Shown: piece by piece, positions 7,431 to 16,576 of the stretch
Numbering within the stretch: position 1 is the first letter of the stretch
How the letters are laid out: each line of letters begins with the position of its first letter
Origin: Achromobacter deleyi
GTDB lineage: Bacteria > Pseudomonadota > Gammaproteobacteria > Burkholderiales > Burkholderiaceae_B
Assembly: GCF_902859705.1 (NCBI RefSeq)
Contig: NZ_CADIJO010000002.1
Coordinates: 372,001-436,000 of the forward strand
Direction of reading: 5' to 3'
Length of the DNA stretch: 64,000 bases
Made by a program: the position numbers and the translations under genes
The notes under the pieces: generated by a model
Seen by the model: only the letters and a program-made list of their open reading frames with translations
Database searches by the model: none
Told to the model about the DNA's origin: nothing

Positions 7431-7435
7431 GTCAT
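7431..7435. repeat. Right copy of the 5-bp target duplication (GTCAT; left copy TTCAT at 5996-6000)
   Basis: The two flanks match at four of five positions when the element is bounded by its terminal repeats. Removing 6001-7430 plus one copy would place 7436 onward directly upstream of yciH, with the LysR gene (stop at 7483) about 50 bases 5' of it in the same orientation. Confidence 0.5.
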
Positions 7436-7482
7436 GGTGTTGCGCGGTGTTGCGGGTTCAAGCGGCCATTGTGCCGCACCGC

Positions 7483-8385
7483 CTACTCATCAAAGCCGCG
7501 CGGGCCCAGGGTTTCGGTCAGGTAATCGATGAACGACTTGATGCGCGACGAGATCGCGGTGTTGCGGTAGTAGACCGCGTTGATCGGCTGGCGCACGTCC
7601 AGCGTCTGGCGCGCAAACAGCTGCTGCAAGGCGCCTGACTGGCGGTCGGCGCGAGTCATGAAGTCGGACAGGCAGACGATGCCGGCGCCGTGCAGCGCCA
7701 GTTGCCGCAGGGTTTCGCCGCTGTGCGAGCGGATGGCGGGCTGGATGTGCAAGGGTTCGCCGGTGCTGTCGGCCAGGGGCCATTGGTTCAGTGCTTCCAG
7801 CTGCGAGAAGCCCAGCAGCGTGTGGGCCTGCAGGTCGTCGATGCGCTTGGGCGTACCGTGCGCGGCCAGGTAGGCGGGGCCGGCCAGCACCCGCACGCGG
7901 CTGCGGCCGATGGGCACCGCGTGCAGCGACGAATCCTTCAGGCTGCCGATGCGCAGCGCCAGGTCGGTACGGCGTTCGAGCAGGTCGATGTTGCCTTCGT
8001 TGCTGTTCAGTTCCAGTTCGACCTTGGGATAGCGCGCACGGTAGCCCGGCACCAGCGGCACGATGACGTGCAGCATGAAGGGCGAGGCCGCATCGACGCG
8101 CAGGCGGCCGGCCGGCTGGTTGCGGCGCGCGGTCATCAGTTCTTCGGTTTCCTCGACGGCGGCGATGATCTTCCTGGCCTGCTCCAGGTAGGCGCGGCCC
8201 TCTTCGGTCAGTTCCAGCCGGCGGGTGGTGCGGCGCATCAGCGTGGTCTGCAGCTTTTCCTCCAGGCGGCTCATGGTGCGGCTGGTGGCGGAAATGGTCT
8301 GCTGCAGCGCATCGGCGGCGGCGGTGATCGAGCCGCTGTCCACGATGGCGATAAAGACCTGCATTTCGTCGAGTGTCGTCTTCAT
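7483..8385 (-). CDS. LysR-family regulator (YafC/DmlR-like), divergent from dkgB
   Basis: This gene encodes 300 residues, full length for the family. The N-terminal winged helix is [20 protein letters not shown] and [20 protein letters not shown], with [23 protein letters not shown] as the wing. The effector domain runs from about residue 90 ([20 protein letters not shown]) to the end ([16 protein letters not shown]). It is transcribed away from the aldo-keto reductase gene with 101 bases between the start codons. The same pairing of a LysR gene (yafC) beside dkgB occurs in Escherichia coli, so it probably regulates dkgB. Before the Tn3-type insertion, yciH would have followed it by about 50 bases on the same strand. 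Confidence 0.88.
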   Translation of the reverse strand: MKTTLDEMQVFIAIVDSGSITAAADALQQTISATSRTMSRLEEKLQTTLMRRTTRRLELTEEGRAYLEQARKIIAAVEETEELMTARRNQPAGRLRVDAASPFMLHVIVPLVPGYRARYPKVELELNSNEGNIDLLERRTDLALRIGSLKDSSLHAVPIGRSRVRVLAGPAYLAAHGTPKRIDDLQAHTLLGFSQLEALNQWPLADSTGEPLHIQPAIRSHSGETLRQLALHGAGIVCLSDFMTRADRQSGALQQLFARQTLDVRQPINAVYYRNTAISSRIKSFIDYLTETLGPRGFDE

Positions 8386-8486
8386 ATTTGACGTTATATC
8401 AAAAGTATTTCGCCGATACAGGGCTTATTCCGCAAGTATCGCGCAGGCACACTGAACCCATTCCAACACTTATCCGGAGTTTTTAC

Positions 8487-9290
8487 ATGAGCATTCCGTC
8501 TTTTGGCGTGGGTACCTTCCGCCTGCAGGGCCAGGTCGTCATCGATTCGGTGCGCAACGCGCTGGACGTGGGCTACCGCGCCGTCGATACCGCCCAGATC
8601 TATGAAAACGAAGCCGAGGTCGGCCAGGCCATCGAGGCCAGCGGCGTGGCCCGCGGCGACCTGTTCCTGACCACCAAGATCTGGGTGCCCAACTATAGCC
8701 GCGCGAAACTGGTGCCCAGCCTGAAGGAAAGCCTGGCCAAGCTGCGCACCGACTACGTCGACCTGACCCTGATCCATTGGCCCGCGCCCGGCAACGGCGT
8801 GCCCGTGGCCGAATTCATGGCCGCGCTGGCCGACGCCCGCGAACAGGGCCTGACGCGCCAGATCGGCATTTCAAACTTCCCCATCGCCGAAACCCGCGAG
8901 GCCATCGCCGCGGTGGGCAAGGACGCCATCGCCACCAACCAGATCGAACTGAGCCCGTACCTGCAAAGCCCCACGCTGGTGAGCTTCCTGCAGGAGCAGG
9001 GCATCCACATTACCTCGTACATGACCCTGGCCTACGGCAAGGTGCTCAAGGACCCGGTGATCGGCCAGATCGCGCAGCGCCACAACGCCACGCCGGCCCA
9101 GGTGGCCCTGGCCTGGGCGTTGCAGCGCGGCTTTGCCGTGATTCCGTCGTCGACCAAGCGCGACAACCTGGCCAGCAACCTGCTGGCCCGCGACCTGCGC
9201 CTGACCGAGGACGACATGGCGCAGATCGCCGCGCTGGATCGCAACGGCCGCGAAGTCAGCCCCGACGGCCTGGCCGCCGCCTGGGATTGA
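8487..9290 (+). CDS. dkgB: Aldo-keto reductase DkgB (2,5-diketo-D-gluconate/methylglyoxal reductase)
   Basis: This gene encodes 267 residues, the length of E. coli DkgB. It reduces aldehydes such as methylglyoxal and 2,5-diketogluconate with NADPH in the cytosol. The aldo-keto reductase tetrad is intact: Asp34 and Tyr39 ([10 protein letters not shown]), Lys64 (TTKIW), His97 (LIHWP). The C-terminal [16 protein letters not shown] segment is the NADPH-binding block. ATG 8487 follows CCGGAG at 8474-8479. A frame open 114 bases further upstream overlaps the promoter region and is not needed. It is followed by an SDR gene after a 70-base gap that contains a GC-rich hairpin. Confidence 0.93.
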   Translation: MSIPSFGVGTFRLQGQVVIDSVRNALDVGYRAVDTAQIYENEAEVGQAIEASGVARGDLFLTTKIWVPNYSRAKLVPSLKESLAKLRTDYVDLTLIHWPAPGNGVPVAEFMAALADAREQGLTRQIGISNFPIAETREAIAAVGKDAIATNQIELSPYLQSPTLVSFLQEQGIHITSYMTLAYGKVLKDPVIGQIAQRHNATPAQVALAWALQRGFAVIPSSTKRDNLASNLLARDLRLTEDDMAQIAALDRNGREVSPDGLAAAWD

Positions 9291-9310
9291 TATCCGCCAC
9301 GATCGAACCC

Positions 9311-9340
9311 CCGCGTCCGCGGGCCTGGCCCCGGACGCGG
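9311..9340. terminator. GC-rich hairpin between dkgB and the SDR gene
   Basis: CCGCGTCCG (9311-9319) pairs perfectly with CGGACGCGG (9332-9340) around a 12-base loop. No T-run follows, so it could be an mRNA 3'-end stabiliser or a weak terminator. Confidence 0.35.
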
Positions 9341-9360
9341 CACGCAAGGAGCAACGCATC

Positions 9361-10251
9361 ATGAAGCTATTCATCACAGGCGCCAGCGGTTTCATCGGCG
9401 GCGCCGTCGCGGCCTCGATGGCCCGCGCCGGCCATCAGGTCCGCGGCCTGATCCGCAACCCGGACCGTGCGGACGAACTGCGCCGATTCGGCATCGAACC
9501 CGTGCTGGGCACGCTGGACGACGCCGCACTGCTCAAGGCCGAAGCGCAGGCCGCCGACGCCGTCATCAACGCGGCCAGCAGCGACCACCGCGGCGCGGTC
9601 GAAGCGCTGCTGGCCGGACTGGCCGGCAGCGGCAAGGCGTTCATCCACACCAGCGGCAGCAGCCTGGTCAGCGACGATGCGCTGGGCGAGCCGGGGGACG
9701 CGGTGTTCGACGAAACCACGCCGGTCGAACCGGTGCCCGGCAAGGTGGCGCGCATTGCCATCAACGACCTGATCCTGGGCGCCGCGCCCGGCGTGCGCAG
9801 CGTGGTGCTGTGCCACAGCCTGATCTACGGGTCCACCGATGCGCCGCGCGCGCAGAGCGTGCAGATTCCGCCGCTGGTGGCGCAGGCCCGCGAAAGCGGT
9901 ATCGCGCGCCACGTGGGCCGGGGCCTGAACCGCTGGTCCAACGTGCACATTGCGGACGTGGCCGAGCTGTATCACCTGGCGCTGGCCCAGGCGCCAGCGG
10001 GCAGCTTCTATTTTGTCGAGAACGGCGAAACGGCCTTTGTCGACCTGGTGGGCGCCATTGCCCAGGCCCTGAAGCTGGGGCCGGCCCAGGCGTGGGACCC
10101 CGTTCAGGCGGTGGCGTACTGGGGGCAGGACCTGGGCGCCTACGCACTGGGGTCCAACAGCCGGGTCCGGTCGGGCAAGGCGCGCCGCGAACTGGGCTGG
10201 GCGCCGCGCCACGGCGACGTGATCGCCTGGGTGCGCGACGCCATCGCGTAA
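9361..10251 (+). CDS. Extended SDR / NAD-dependent epimerase-like protein
   Basis: This gene encodes 296 residues. The Rossmann start is KLFITGASGFIGGAV, with GxxGxxG at residues 7-13, followed by IRNPDRADELRRFGIEPVLG and AADAVINAASSDH. The usual SDR YxxxK is not clear: around residue 135 the sequence is GKVARIAINDLIL, where an extended SDR would show a Tyr, while CHSLIYG and NVHIADVAELYHLAL fit the nucleoside-sugar epimerase C-terminal region. This is the atypical subfamily often seen beside oxidoreductases, and its substrate is unknown. An AGGAG at 9348-9352 supports the start. It lies between two aldo-keto reductase genes in the same direction, which suggests a carbonyl-detoxification group. 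Confidence 0.82.
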   Translation: MKLFITGASGFIGGAVAASMARAGHQVRGLIRNPDRADELRRFGIEPVLGTLDDAALLKAEAQAADAVINAASSDHRGAVEALLAGLAGSGKAFIHTSGSSLVSDDALGEPGDAVFDETTPVEPVPGKVARIAINDLILGAAPGVRSVVLCHSLIYGSTDAPRAQSVQIPPLVAQARESGIARHVGRGLNRWSNVHIADVAELYHLALAQAPAGSFYFVENGETAFVDLVGAIAQALKLGPAQAWDPVQAVAYWGQDLGAYALGSNSRVRSGKARRELGWAPRHGDVIAWVRDAIA

Positions 10252-10384
10252 GGCAGGGCGCGCCCCATGCCTGGCGCTGCGGCCGTCCACGGGATGGCCC
10301 AACGGCCGGCCGCCGTCAGCAAAACGCCAACCGAGTTGCGGTAAGGTAACCGTTCCCCTTCAGTGACACCGCACGGAGCAGAAC

Positions 10385-11434
10385 TTGAAATACCGCAAAC
10401 TCGGCCGTACCGACCTGGACGTCAGCCTGATCGGCCTGGGCACCATGACCTGGGGCGAGCAGAATACCGAGGCCGAAGCCCACCAGCAGCTGGACTACGC
10501 GCTGGAGCGCGGCATCAACCTGGTCGACGTGGCCGAGATGTATCCCGTGCCGCCCAAGCCCGAAACCCAGGGCCTGACCGAAACCTATATCGGCACCTGG
10601 CTGGCGCGCAGCAAGCGCCGCCAGGACATCGTGCTGGCCAGCAAGGTGGCCGGCCCGGTGCGCGACCCCAAGCGCCCCGGCCACATCCGCGACGGCAAGA
10701 CCTTCCTGGACCGCAAGAACCTGACCGAAGCGCTGGACGCCAGCCTGAAGCGCCTGCAGACGGACTACCTGGACCTGTACCAGCTGCATTGGCCCGACCG
10801 CACCACCGCTACCTTCGGCCAGCTGTCGTACCCGTGGGTCAAGGACGACCACACCGTGCCGATCGAAGAAACCCTGTCTGTCCTGCAGGATTTCGTGCGC
10901 GCCGGCAAGGTGCGCCACGTGGGCGTGTCCAACGAAACGCCGTGGGGCGTGTCGCAATTCCTGAAGGCATCCGACAACCTGGGCCTGCCGCGCATCGCGT
11001 CCATTCAAAACGCCTACAGCCTGCTCAACCGCGTGTATGAAATCGGCCTGTCCGAATTCACCCACCACGAAGGCGTGGGCCTGTTGGCCTATTCGCCGCT
11101 GGCGATGGGCATGCTGTGCGGCAAGTACCTGGACGGCGCCCGTCCGGCCAATGCGCGCCTGACGCTGTACACGCGCTTTACGCGCTACAGCAACCCGCAG
11201 GCCGAGGCCGCCACCCGCGAATACGTCGAACTGGCGCGCCAGCACGGCGTGTCGCCCACGCACCTGGCCCTGGCCTGGGTCAACCAGCGCCCGTTCGTCA
11301 CCAGCAACCTGATCGGCGCCACCAACCTGGATCAATTGAAGGAAAATATCGACAGCGTCGACGTGGAACTGTCCGCCGACGTGCTCAAGGCCATTGACCA
11401 GATCCACGTGCGCCACCCGAATCCGGCGCCCTGA
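10385..11434 (+). CDS. tas: Tas-like NADP(H)-dependent aldo-keto reductase
   Basis: This gene encodes 349 residues, close to E. coli Tas (346). The start is a TTG at 10385 with GGAG at 10375-10378 six bases upstream; no ATG is nearby, and the protein begins MKYRKLGRTDLDVSLIGLGT as the family does. Landmarks are INLVDVAEMYPVPPKPETQG (Asp and Tyr of the tetrad), VLASKVAG (Lys), LDLYQLHWPDRTT (His) and a C-terminal NLIGATNLDQLKENI block for NADPH. The substrate in the cell is unsettled; E. coli Tas was found by suppressing a tyrosine auxotroph. A membrane-protein gene follows after 27 bases and may be cotranscribed. Confidence 0.9.
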   Translation: MKYRKLGRTDLDVSLIGLGTMTWGEQNTEAEAHQQLDYALERGINLVDVAEMYPVPPKPETQGLTETYIGTWLARSKRRQDIVLASKVAGPVRDPKRPGHIRDGKTFLDRKNLTEALDASLKRLQTDYLDLYQLHWPDRTTATFGQLSYPWVKDDHTVPIEETLSVLQDFVRAGKVRHVGVSNETPWGVSQFLKASDNLGLPRIASIQNAYSLLNRVYEIGLSEFTHHEGVGLLAYSPLAMGMLCGKYLDGARPANARLTLYTRFTRYSNPQAEAATREYVELARQHGVSPTHLALAWVNQRPFVTSNLIGATNLDQLKENIDSVDVELSADVLKAIDQIHVRHPNPAP

Positions 11435-11461
11435 TCCCGCCGTGCGGGAACAAGGACACGC

Positions 11462-12235
11462 ATGCGCAATCTCGACTTCAGTTCCTGGCAAGCCGTGCTG
11501 TCCACCCTGTTGGGGCTGGCGGTCATCACCCTGATCGGGGTGGGGATCCGCCTGCTGGTCATGCAGACCATCCAGCAGCGCCGCGAACGCGAGAACCGCC
11601 AGATCAACGAGCGCCTGCGCACGTTGATCGCGGCCTACAAGACGCTGGGCGGCTCGTTCACCGGCAACCTGGCGGTGGACCCGACCCATCTGCGCGACCT
11701 GCGCCGCGGCGCGCCCGTGGCGCAGGCGGACCTGGATGCCGATCCTGACGGGATCGACGCGCCCGGGGCCGACCTCTCGGGCGGCGATCTGCCTGGCGGC
11801 GAGCGCCGCAGACGCGTGCGCGACGCGGTCGAGGCCGCGCTGTCCGACATCATCCTGCTGGGCACCGAAGAACAGGTGCGGCTGGCGGCGCGCGCCGCGT
11901 CGGACCTGACGGCCGGACGCAGCATCCAGACGGCCGAACTGGTGATTTCGCTGCGCGACTTCATCCGGGGCGTGCTGGATCTGGAACCCGTGCCGGTGGG
12001 GCTTGAGATTCCCCGGCAAGGTCCGACCCGGCCCGCAGGCACGCGCGGCAAAAGCGAAGGCAATGCCCGCGGCGAGGCGCGCGGGGGCGGCAAGGGCGGC
12101 GGCGCAGGGGCCGGTGGCGGGGCCGCGGCCGGCATGGGCGTGGGGATGGGGCTGGGTGCAGGGCGCACGGCCGAGGCGTCACACGAAGCCGTTGATCCCG
12201 TCGATCCGCTGGATCCCCACGGCGCGCGTCAGTAG
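11462..12235 (+). CDS. Single-pass membrane protein with Gly-rich C-terminus, unknown function
   Basis: This gene encodes 257 residues. Residues ~11-34 ([23 protein letters not shown]) form one membrane helix, then a basic coiled segment [27 protein letters not shown]. Residues ~115-175 form a helical domain ([20 protein letters not shown].. [19 protein letters not shown]). The tail from ~190 is low-complexity, rich in Gly, Ala and Lys/Arg. I know similar conserved hypothetical proteins in Burkholderiales, but not a function. AGGACACGC upstream gives a plausible ribosome site. The stop overlaps the convergent nitrate reductase stop by seven bases (12229-12235). Confidence 0.7.
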   Translation: MRNLDFSSWQAVLSTLLGLAVITLIGVGIRLLVMQTIQQRRERENRQINERLRTLIAAYKTLGGSFTGNLAVDPTHLRDLRRGAPVAQADLDADPDGIDAPGADLSGGDLPGGERRRRVRDAVEAALSDIILLGTEEQVRLAARAASDLTAGRSIQTAELVISLRDFIRGVLDLEPVPVGLEIPRQGPTRPAGTRGKSEGNARGEARGGGKGGGAGAGGGAAAGMGVGMGLGAGRTAEASHEAVDPVDPLDPHGARQ

Positions 12236-15200
12236 ACGTCCCGCACGTACCGTTTGTCCGTCGCCATCTGCGCCACATAGGCCGCGGCGGCATCGGCGTC
12301 CAGGCCGCCTTGTTCCGCCACCACCTGCCGCAGCGCGGCGTCCACGTCCTTGGCCATGCGGCTGGCATCGCCGCACACGTAGAAGTGTGCGCCCGCGTCC
12401 AACCAGGCCCACAACTGCGCGCCATGTTCGCGCATGCGGTCCTGCACGTAGACCTTGGCGGCCTGGTCGCGTGAGAATGCCAGGTCCAGCCGGGTGAGCA
12501 GGCCCTGGCCCTGCAACGTCTGCAATTCCTCGCGGTAGTAGAAATCGCTGGCCGCATGCTGCTCGCCGAAGAACAGCCAGTTGCGGCCCCGGTCGCCACG
12601 CGCCTGGCGCTCTTGCAGAAATGCGCGAAACGGCGCGACGCCCGTGCCCGGGCCCACCATGATCATCGGCGTATCGCTGCCCTGCGGCGGGCGGAAGTGA
12701 CGCGTGGGCTGCACGAAGACGGGCACATCCACGTTGCCTGCGCGGTCGGCCAGGAAGGTGGACGACACCCCCTTGCGGGTGCGCCGGCCGTTGTCGTAGC
12801 GCACCGCCGAGACGGTCAGGTGGACTTGCCCGGGATGCGCCTTGGGGCTGGACGAAATGGAATACAGCCGCGGCTGCAGGCGCTTGAGCACACCCAGCCA
12901 TTCGTGGGCGGACAGCATTGCCGGGTAGGCATGCAGCACGTCGGCCAGCTGCTTGCCCCAGAGCCATTGCTGCAGGTCCGCGCGATGCGCCGCGTCCAGC
13001 AACTGCCGCAGGCCCGGGTCGCGGGTGCGCTCGGCGATCAACGCCAGCGCAGCGGGCGCGGGCCGCGCAATCTCGTAATGCTGGGCCCAGGCCTGGGCCA
13101 GCGGCATGTCGCCAACGCCCGGCACCGTCACCAGGGTGTCGGGCGGCAGGCGGGTCTGCGCCAGCAGCTCCAGCACCAGTTCCGGGCAGTTTTCGGGCCA
13201 CACGCCCAGCGCGTCGCCGGCCTCGTAGGCCAGGCCGGTCGCGCCGATATCCAGCGCGAAGGCGCGCGTGTCCTTGGCGCCGCCGGGGGTGTTCAGGCGC
13301 AGGTTCTGGACCAGGCGGGCCAGGGCGGGGCGGGTTTTGGAGGGGGCCGACGATGACGGCTCGGCGTTGCCCGGCGCGGCGGCAGAGGGCCAGTCATCCT
13401 CGGCCGCCAACGCGTCGGCCATGGCGTCGGGTAGCACGGGATGCGCAGGCTGGCTGCCCTCTGCTGCGCGTATGGCGGTCACCACGTCGGCCAGCCAGGC
13501 CTCGGCCGGCGCCTGGAAATCCGTATCGCAATCGACCCGCGCCAGCAGTGGCTGTGCGCCCAGCGCTTGCAGCCGTGCATCCAGCTTGCGGCCGTGGCCG
13601 CAGAACGCGGCGTAGTTGCTGTCGCCCAGCGCCAGCACCGCGTAACGCACCGATGCCAGCGACGGCGCATCGGCGCTTGAAAGCGCGCGCCACAGGTCCT
13701 GCCCGTTGTCCGGCGCGTCGCCATCGCCGAAGGTGCTGCTGATCAGCAGCAGGTAGGGGTTGCGCGTCAGTGCGTCCGTCGTCACATCGGCCATGCAGGC
13801 CGTGCGCAACTGAAAGCCGGCCTCGACCAGGGCATTGGCATGCTGTTCCACCAAGGCTTCGGCGTTGCCGGTCTGCGAGGCCCATAGCAGCGTCACACGG
13901 GGACGCGGGCCGACGATGTGGACGGCACCGACGGCCAACGCCTCGGTGTCGGCCAAGGCGGCGTCGGCCGCATCGCTCCGCGCCACGGCCTTGGGCTTGG
14001 CGGCCCCCACCCGGCACAGCGCCACCGCACAGCATTTCAGCTCGGGCTGTTGCGACACCGGGTCGATGGCGTCGTGAGTCACCGCGTTGATGCACAGGTC
14101 GTCGCCGTACACGTCGTTCCAGTGCATGGGGGCAAAGCACTGCCCTGGCTGCACCCGGTCGGTGATCGTGGCCGGCAGCACCGCGCGGCCACGGCGGGAA
14201 CGCACCTCGACGCTGTCGCCCGCGCCGATGCCCAGGGCCTGGGCGTCGTCGGGGTGAATTTCGATGAAGGGCCCGGGATTGAGCTTGTTCAGCATCGGCA
14301 CCTTGCCCGTCTTGGTCAGCGTGTGCCACTGATGCTGCACGCGCCCGGTGTTCAGCATCAAGGGGTACTCGGCATCGGGCAGTTCGGCCGGGTCGACGTG
14401 CGGCCGCGCGAAGAACTGCGCCCGGCCGTTGGCGGTGGCGAACGCCAGGCGCGGGCGGGTGCCGTCCGCGTCGTCACGCAGCGTCTGGCTGACGCCATCG
14501 TTCAGGTAGCGGATCGGGTTGCGCGCGGGGCCTTCGGGGCGCGCACAGGGCCATTGCAGCGGGGTGTCGCGCAGCCGCGCATGGCTGGCGCCGCGCAGGT
14601 CGTAGCCGGTGGCGGGGTTGAAGAAGCCGGTGATTTCCTCGAACACTTCGGCCGCGCTGGCATAGGTGAAGGCGTGGCCGTAGCCCATCTCGCAGGCGAT
14701 GTCGGCAATGAGGCGCCAGTCGGGCAGGGCATCGCCCGGGGGCGGCACCGCCTGCGGCATCAGCGTCAGGGTGCGTTCGGAATTGATCATCACGCCGTCG
14801 GCCTCGGCCCACAGCGCGCCGGGCAGCAGGACGTCGGCGTAGCGGTTGGTCTCGGTGTCGAGGTAGGCGTCCTGCGTGATCACCAGTTCGGCTGCGCGCA
14901 GGCCCGCCACCACGGTCTGGCGGTTGGCGACGCTGGCGACCGGGTTGGTGCAGATGATCCAGCAGGCCTTGATCTCGCCCTGCGCCATGCGCTGGAACAG
15001 ATCGATGGTGCCTTTGCCCAGGCGCGTGTGCAGCGTGCCGGCCGGCACGCCCCAGCGCTGTTCGACAAAGGCGCGGTCGTCGGCGGACAGCAAGGTGCGC
15101 TGGCCCGGCAGGCCCGGCCCCATGTAGCCCATTTCGCGTCCGCCCATGGCATTGGGCTGGCCGGTCAGCGAAAACGGGCCGCTGCCCGGACGGCAGATCG

Positions 15201-16161
15201 CGCCGGTGGCCAGGTGCAGGTTGCACAGCGCGTTGGTGTTCCAGGTGCCGTGGGTGCTCTGGTTCAGGCCCATGGTCCAGCAGCTCATCCATTCCCGCGC
15301 CGCGCCGATCCATTCGGCCGCCTGGCGCAGTTGCGCCGCGGGCAGGCCGGTGATGGCCTCGACCCGCTCGGGGGCATAGTCCGCCAGGAAGGCGGGCATG
15401 GCGTCCCAGCCGTCGGTATGCGCGGCGATGAAGGCGGCGTCGGTCTGGCCTGCCTGGTGCAGCAGGTGCAGCAGGCCATTGAGCAGGGCCAGGTCGGTGC
15501 CGGGGCGGATGGCCAGGTGCAGCCCGGCCTTCTCGGCCGTGGCGGTGCGGCGCGGGTCCACCACGATCAGGCGCGCGCCGGCCTTCACGCGGTCCATCAT
15601 GCGCAGGTACAGGATGGGATGGCAGTCGGCCATGTTGGCGCCGATGACCAGGAACAGGTCGGCGCGGTCGATGTCCTGATACGCGCCCGGCGGCCCGTCC
15701 GCACCCAATGACAGCTTGTAGCCGCTGCCGGCGCTGGCCATGCACAGACGCGAATTCGATTCGATATTGTTGGTGCCGATGAACCCCTTGGCCAGCTTGT
15801 TGGCCAGGTACTGCGCTTCGATCGACATCTGCCCCGACACATACAGCGACACCGCGTCCGGGCCATGGGTATCGATGACGGTGCGCAGCCGCCGGGCGGT
15901 GTCCTGCACGGTCTCGCGCAAGGGGCGCGGCACCGGGTCCTGGCCGCGTTGCCATCGCGCATAGGCGTGTTCCAGCCGTCCCGACTGGCGCAGTGCCACG
16001 TGAGCCGACGCGCCTTTGGTGCACAGGCGGCCGGCATTGCTGGGATGCTCGCGGTGGCCGGTGATCTTCACCACCTGTTCGCCCTCGACGTGCAAGGTCA
16101 TGCCGCAGCCCACGCCGCAATAGGGGCAGACGGTATCCACGGTGCGCGGGTTGCCGCTCAT
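12229..16161 (-). CDS. nasA: Assimilatory nitrate reductase fused to NADPH-flavin reductase
   Basis: This gene encodes 1310 residues. ATG 16161 is chosen since [20 protein letters not shown] is the standard NasA start; the open frame upstream crosses the attenuator. Domains: [4Fe-4S] Cys12, Cys15, Cys19 and Cys47; molybdopterin-guanine-dinucleotide catalytic region to about 600; MopB C-terminal region ~640-720; flavodoxin-like FMN domain from ~752 ([13 protein letters not shown]); FAD-binding region from ~945 ([34 protein letters not shown]); NADPH-binding C-terminus ([16 protein letters not shown], terminal RYVRDVY). Electrons would run NADPH-FAD-FMN-FeS-Mo in one chain, reducing nitrate to nitrite in the cytosol without separate electron-transfer subunits. 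It diverges from nirBD-nasR. An attenuator ends ten bases before the start codon. Confidence 0.93.
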   Translation of the reverse strand: MSGNPRTVDTVCPYCGVGCGMTLHVEGEQVVKITGHREHPSNAGRLCTKGASAHVALRQSGRLEHAYARWQRGQDPVPRPLRETVQDTARRLRTVIDTHGPDAVSLYVSGQMSIEAQYLANKLAKGFIGTNNIESNSRLCMASAGSGYKLSLGADGPPGAYQDIDRADLFLVIGANMADCHPILYLRMMDRVKAGARLIVVDPRRTATAEKAGLHLAIRPGTDLALLNGLLHLLHQAGQTDAAFIAAHTDGWDAMPAFLADYAPERVEAITGLPAAQLRQAAEWIGAAREWMSCWTMGLNQSTHGTWNTNALCNLHLATGAICRPGSGPFSLTGQPNAMGGREMGYMGPGLPGQRTLLSADDRAFVEQRWGVPAGTLHTRLGKGTIDLFQRMAQGEIKACWIICTNPVASVANRQTVVAGLRAAELVITQDAYLDTETNRYADVLLPGALWAEADGVMINSERTLTLMPQAVPPPGDALPDWRLIADIACEMGYGHAFTYASAAEVFEEITGFFNPATGYDLRGASHARLRDTPLQWPCARPEGPARNPIRYLNDGVSQTLRDDADGTRPRLAFATANGRAQFFARPHVDPAELPDAEYPLMLNTGRVQHQWHTLTKTGKVPMLNKLNPGPFIEIHPDDAQALGIGAGDSVEVRSRRGRAVLPATITDRVQPGQCFAPMHWNDVYGDDLCINAVTHDAIDPVSQQPELKCCAVALCRVGAAKPKAVARSDAADAALADTEALAVGAVHIVGPRPRVTLLWASQTGNAEALVEQHANALVEAGFQLRTACMADVTTDALTRNPYLLLISSTFGDGDAPDNGQDLWRALSSADAPSLASVRYAVLALGDSNYAAFCGHGRKLDARLQALGAQPLLARVDCDTDFQAPAEAWLADVVTAIRAAEGSQPAHPVLPDAMADALAAEDDWPSAAAPGNAEPSSSAPSKTRPALARLVQNLRLNTPGGAKDTRAFALDIGATGLAYEAGDALGVWPENCPELVLELLAQTRLPPDTLVTVPGVGDMPLAQAWAQHYEIARPAPAALALIAERTRDPGLRQLLDAAHRADLQQWLWGKQLADVLHAYPAMLSAHEWLGVLKRLQPRLYSISSSPKAHPGQVHLTVSAVRYDNGRRTRKGVSSTFLADRAGNVDVPVFVQPTRHFRPPQGSDTPMIMVGPGTGVAPFRAFLQERQARGDRGRNWLFFGEQHAASDFYYREELQTLQGQGLLTRLDLAFSRDQAAKVYVQDRMREHGAQLWAWLDAGAHFYVCGDASRMAKDVDAALRQVVAEQGGLDADAAAAYVAQMATDKRYVRDVY

Positions 16162-16171
16162 GCTCGCTTCC

Positions 16172-16222
16172 AAAAAAAAAGCGCCCTGCCGGTGCGGCCG
16201 CGGGGCCGGACGGGCAGGGCGC
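16172..16222 (-). terminator. Leader attenuator of the nitrate reductase gene
   Basis: On the minus strand GCGCCCTGCC (16190-16181 arm partner at 16222-16213) forms a perfect 10-bp stem with GGCAGGGCGC, followed at once by nine T (16180-16172). The T-run ends ten bases before the ATG of the reductase gene. This is a textbook intrinsic terminator in a 5' leader, so expression requires antitermination, most simply by the NasR protein encoded in the opposite operon. Confidence 0.88.
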
Positions 16223-16232
16223 CATTGCCCTG
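16215..16232 (-). promoter_or_regulatory. ANTAR-type antiterminator hairpin overlapping the nasA attenuator
   Basis: The minus strand reads CAGGGC-AATGGC-GCCCTG: a 6-bp stem closing a hexanucleotide loop with A at position 1 and G at position 4, the loop rule of RNA targets of ANTAR proteins. Its 3' arm is part of the 5' arm of the terminator at 16222-16172, so the two folds exclude each other. The second, upstream ANTAR hairpin is not clear; CCCGGCAACGCCGGG (minus strand, 16250-16236) is a stable neighbour but has a three-base loop. Confidence 0.6.
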
Positions 16233-16503
16233 GTGCCCGGCGTTGCCGGGTCGATACGGCATTCGATGCAAGTTCCATGCCAGTGGGGTTTCGCCTGGAG
16301 GCCCGGGCGCGCTGCGCGCAGGGCGGTGCGCGGCTGCACCGCGATGGTGCGTGAGCGCACCTTTTTGGGGGCGTGCGCAGCGGTGCGGGCAGCGGCGCGC
16401 GCAGCGACGCAGAGGGACCCAAGCGGGCGCCGTGCCGATGGCACGCTTATTGCTTTGAAACCCATACCGGGCCCGAGTCCGGCCAGACAACGCATGCAGT
16501 GCA

Positions 16504-16515
16504 GGCAACGGCGCC
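16504..16515 (+). promoter_or_regulatory. Possible ANTAR hexaloop in the nirB leader
   Basis: GGC-AACGGC-GCC presents a hexaloop with A1 and G4, nearly the same loop as on the nasA side (AATGGC), and overlaps the 5' arm of the nirB attenuator that begins at 16507. The simple stem is only three base pairs, so the fold is weaker than its counterpart. The repetition of the same loop at the same place in both leaders is the main support. Confidence 0.45.
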
Positions 16516-16549
16516 CGGACCCTCCAGTCCTGGGCGCCGTTTGTCTTTT
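16507..16549 (+). terminator. Leader attenuator of the nirB-nirD-nasR operon
   Basis: AACGGCGCCC (16507-16516) pairs perfectly with GGGCGCCGTT (16532-16541) around a 15-base loop, followed by TGTCTTTT. It ends 27 bases before the nirB ATG. An intrinsic terminator in this place fits nitrate-controlled antitermination as described for the nas operon of Klebsiella. Confidence 0.85.
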
Positions 16550-16576
16550 CAAAACCCAAACGGCAGCCGACACACC

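Noticed and set aside
7360-7638. Plus-strand frame running from the Tn3 end into the LysR gene
   Set aside because: It begins within the transposase remnant, crosses the terminal repeat and continues antisense to a clear LysR gene.
10316-15711. Long antisense frames opposite tas and the nitrate reductase (for example 13918-15711 on the plus strand)
   Set aside because: Low-complexity products with no start context; the opposite strands encode clear enzymes.
16162-16576. N-terminal extensions of nitrate reductase and NirB into the shared leader
   Set aside because: They would translate the attenuator hairpins; standard starts with correct N-terminal motifs lie immediately downstream.
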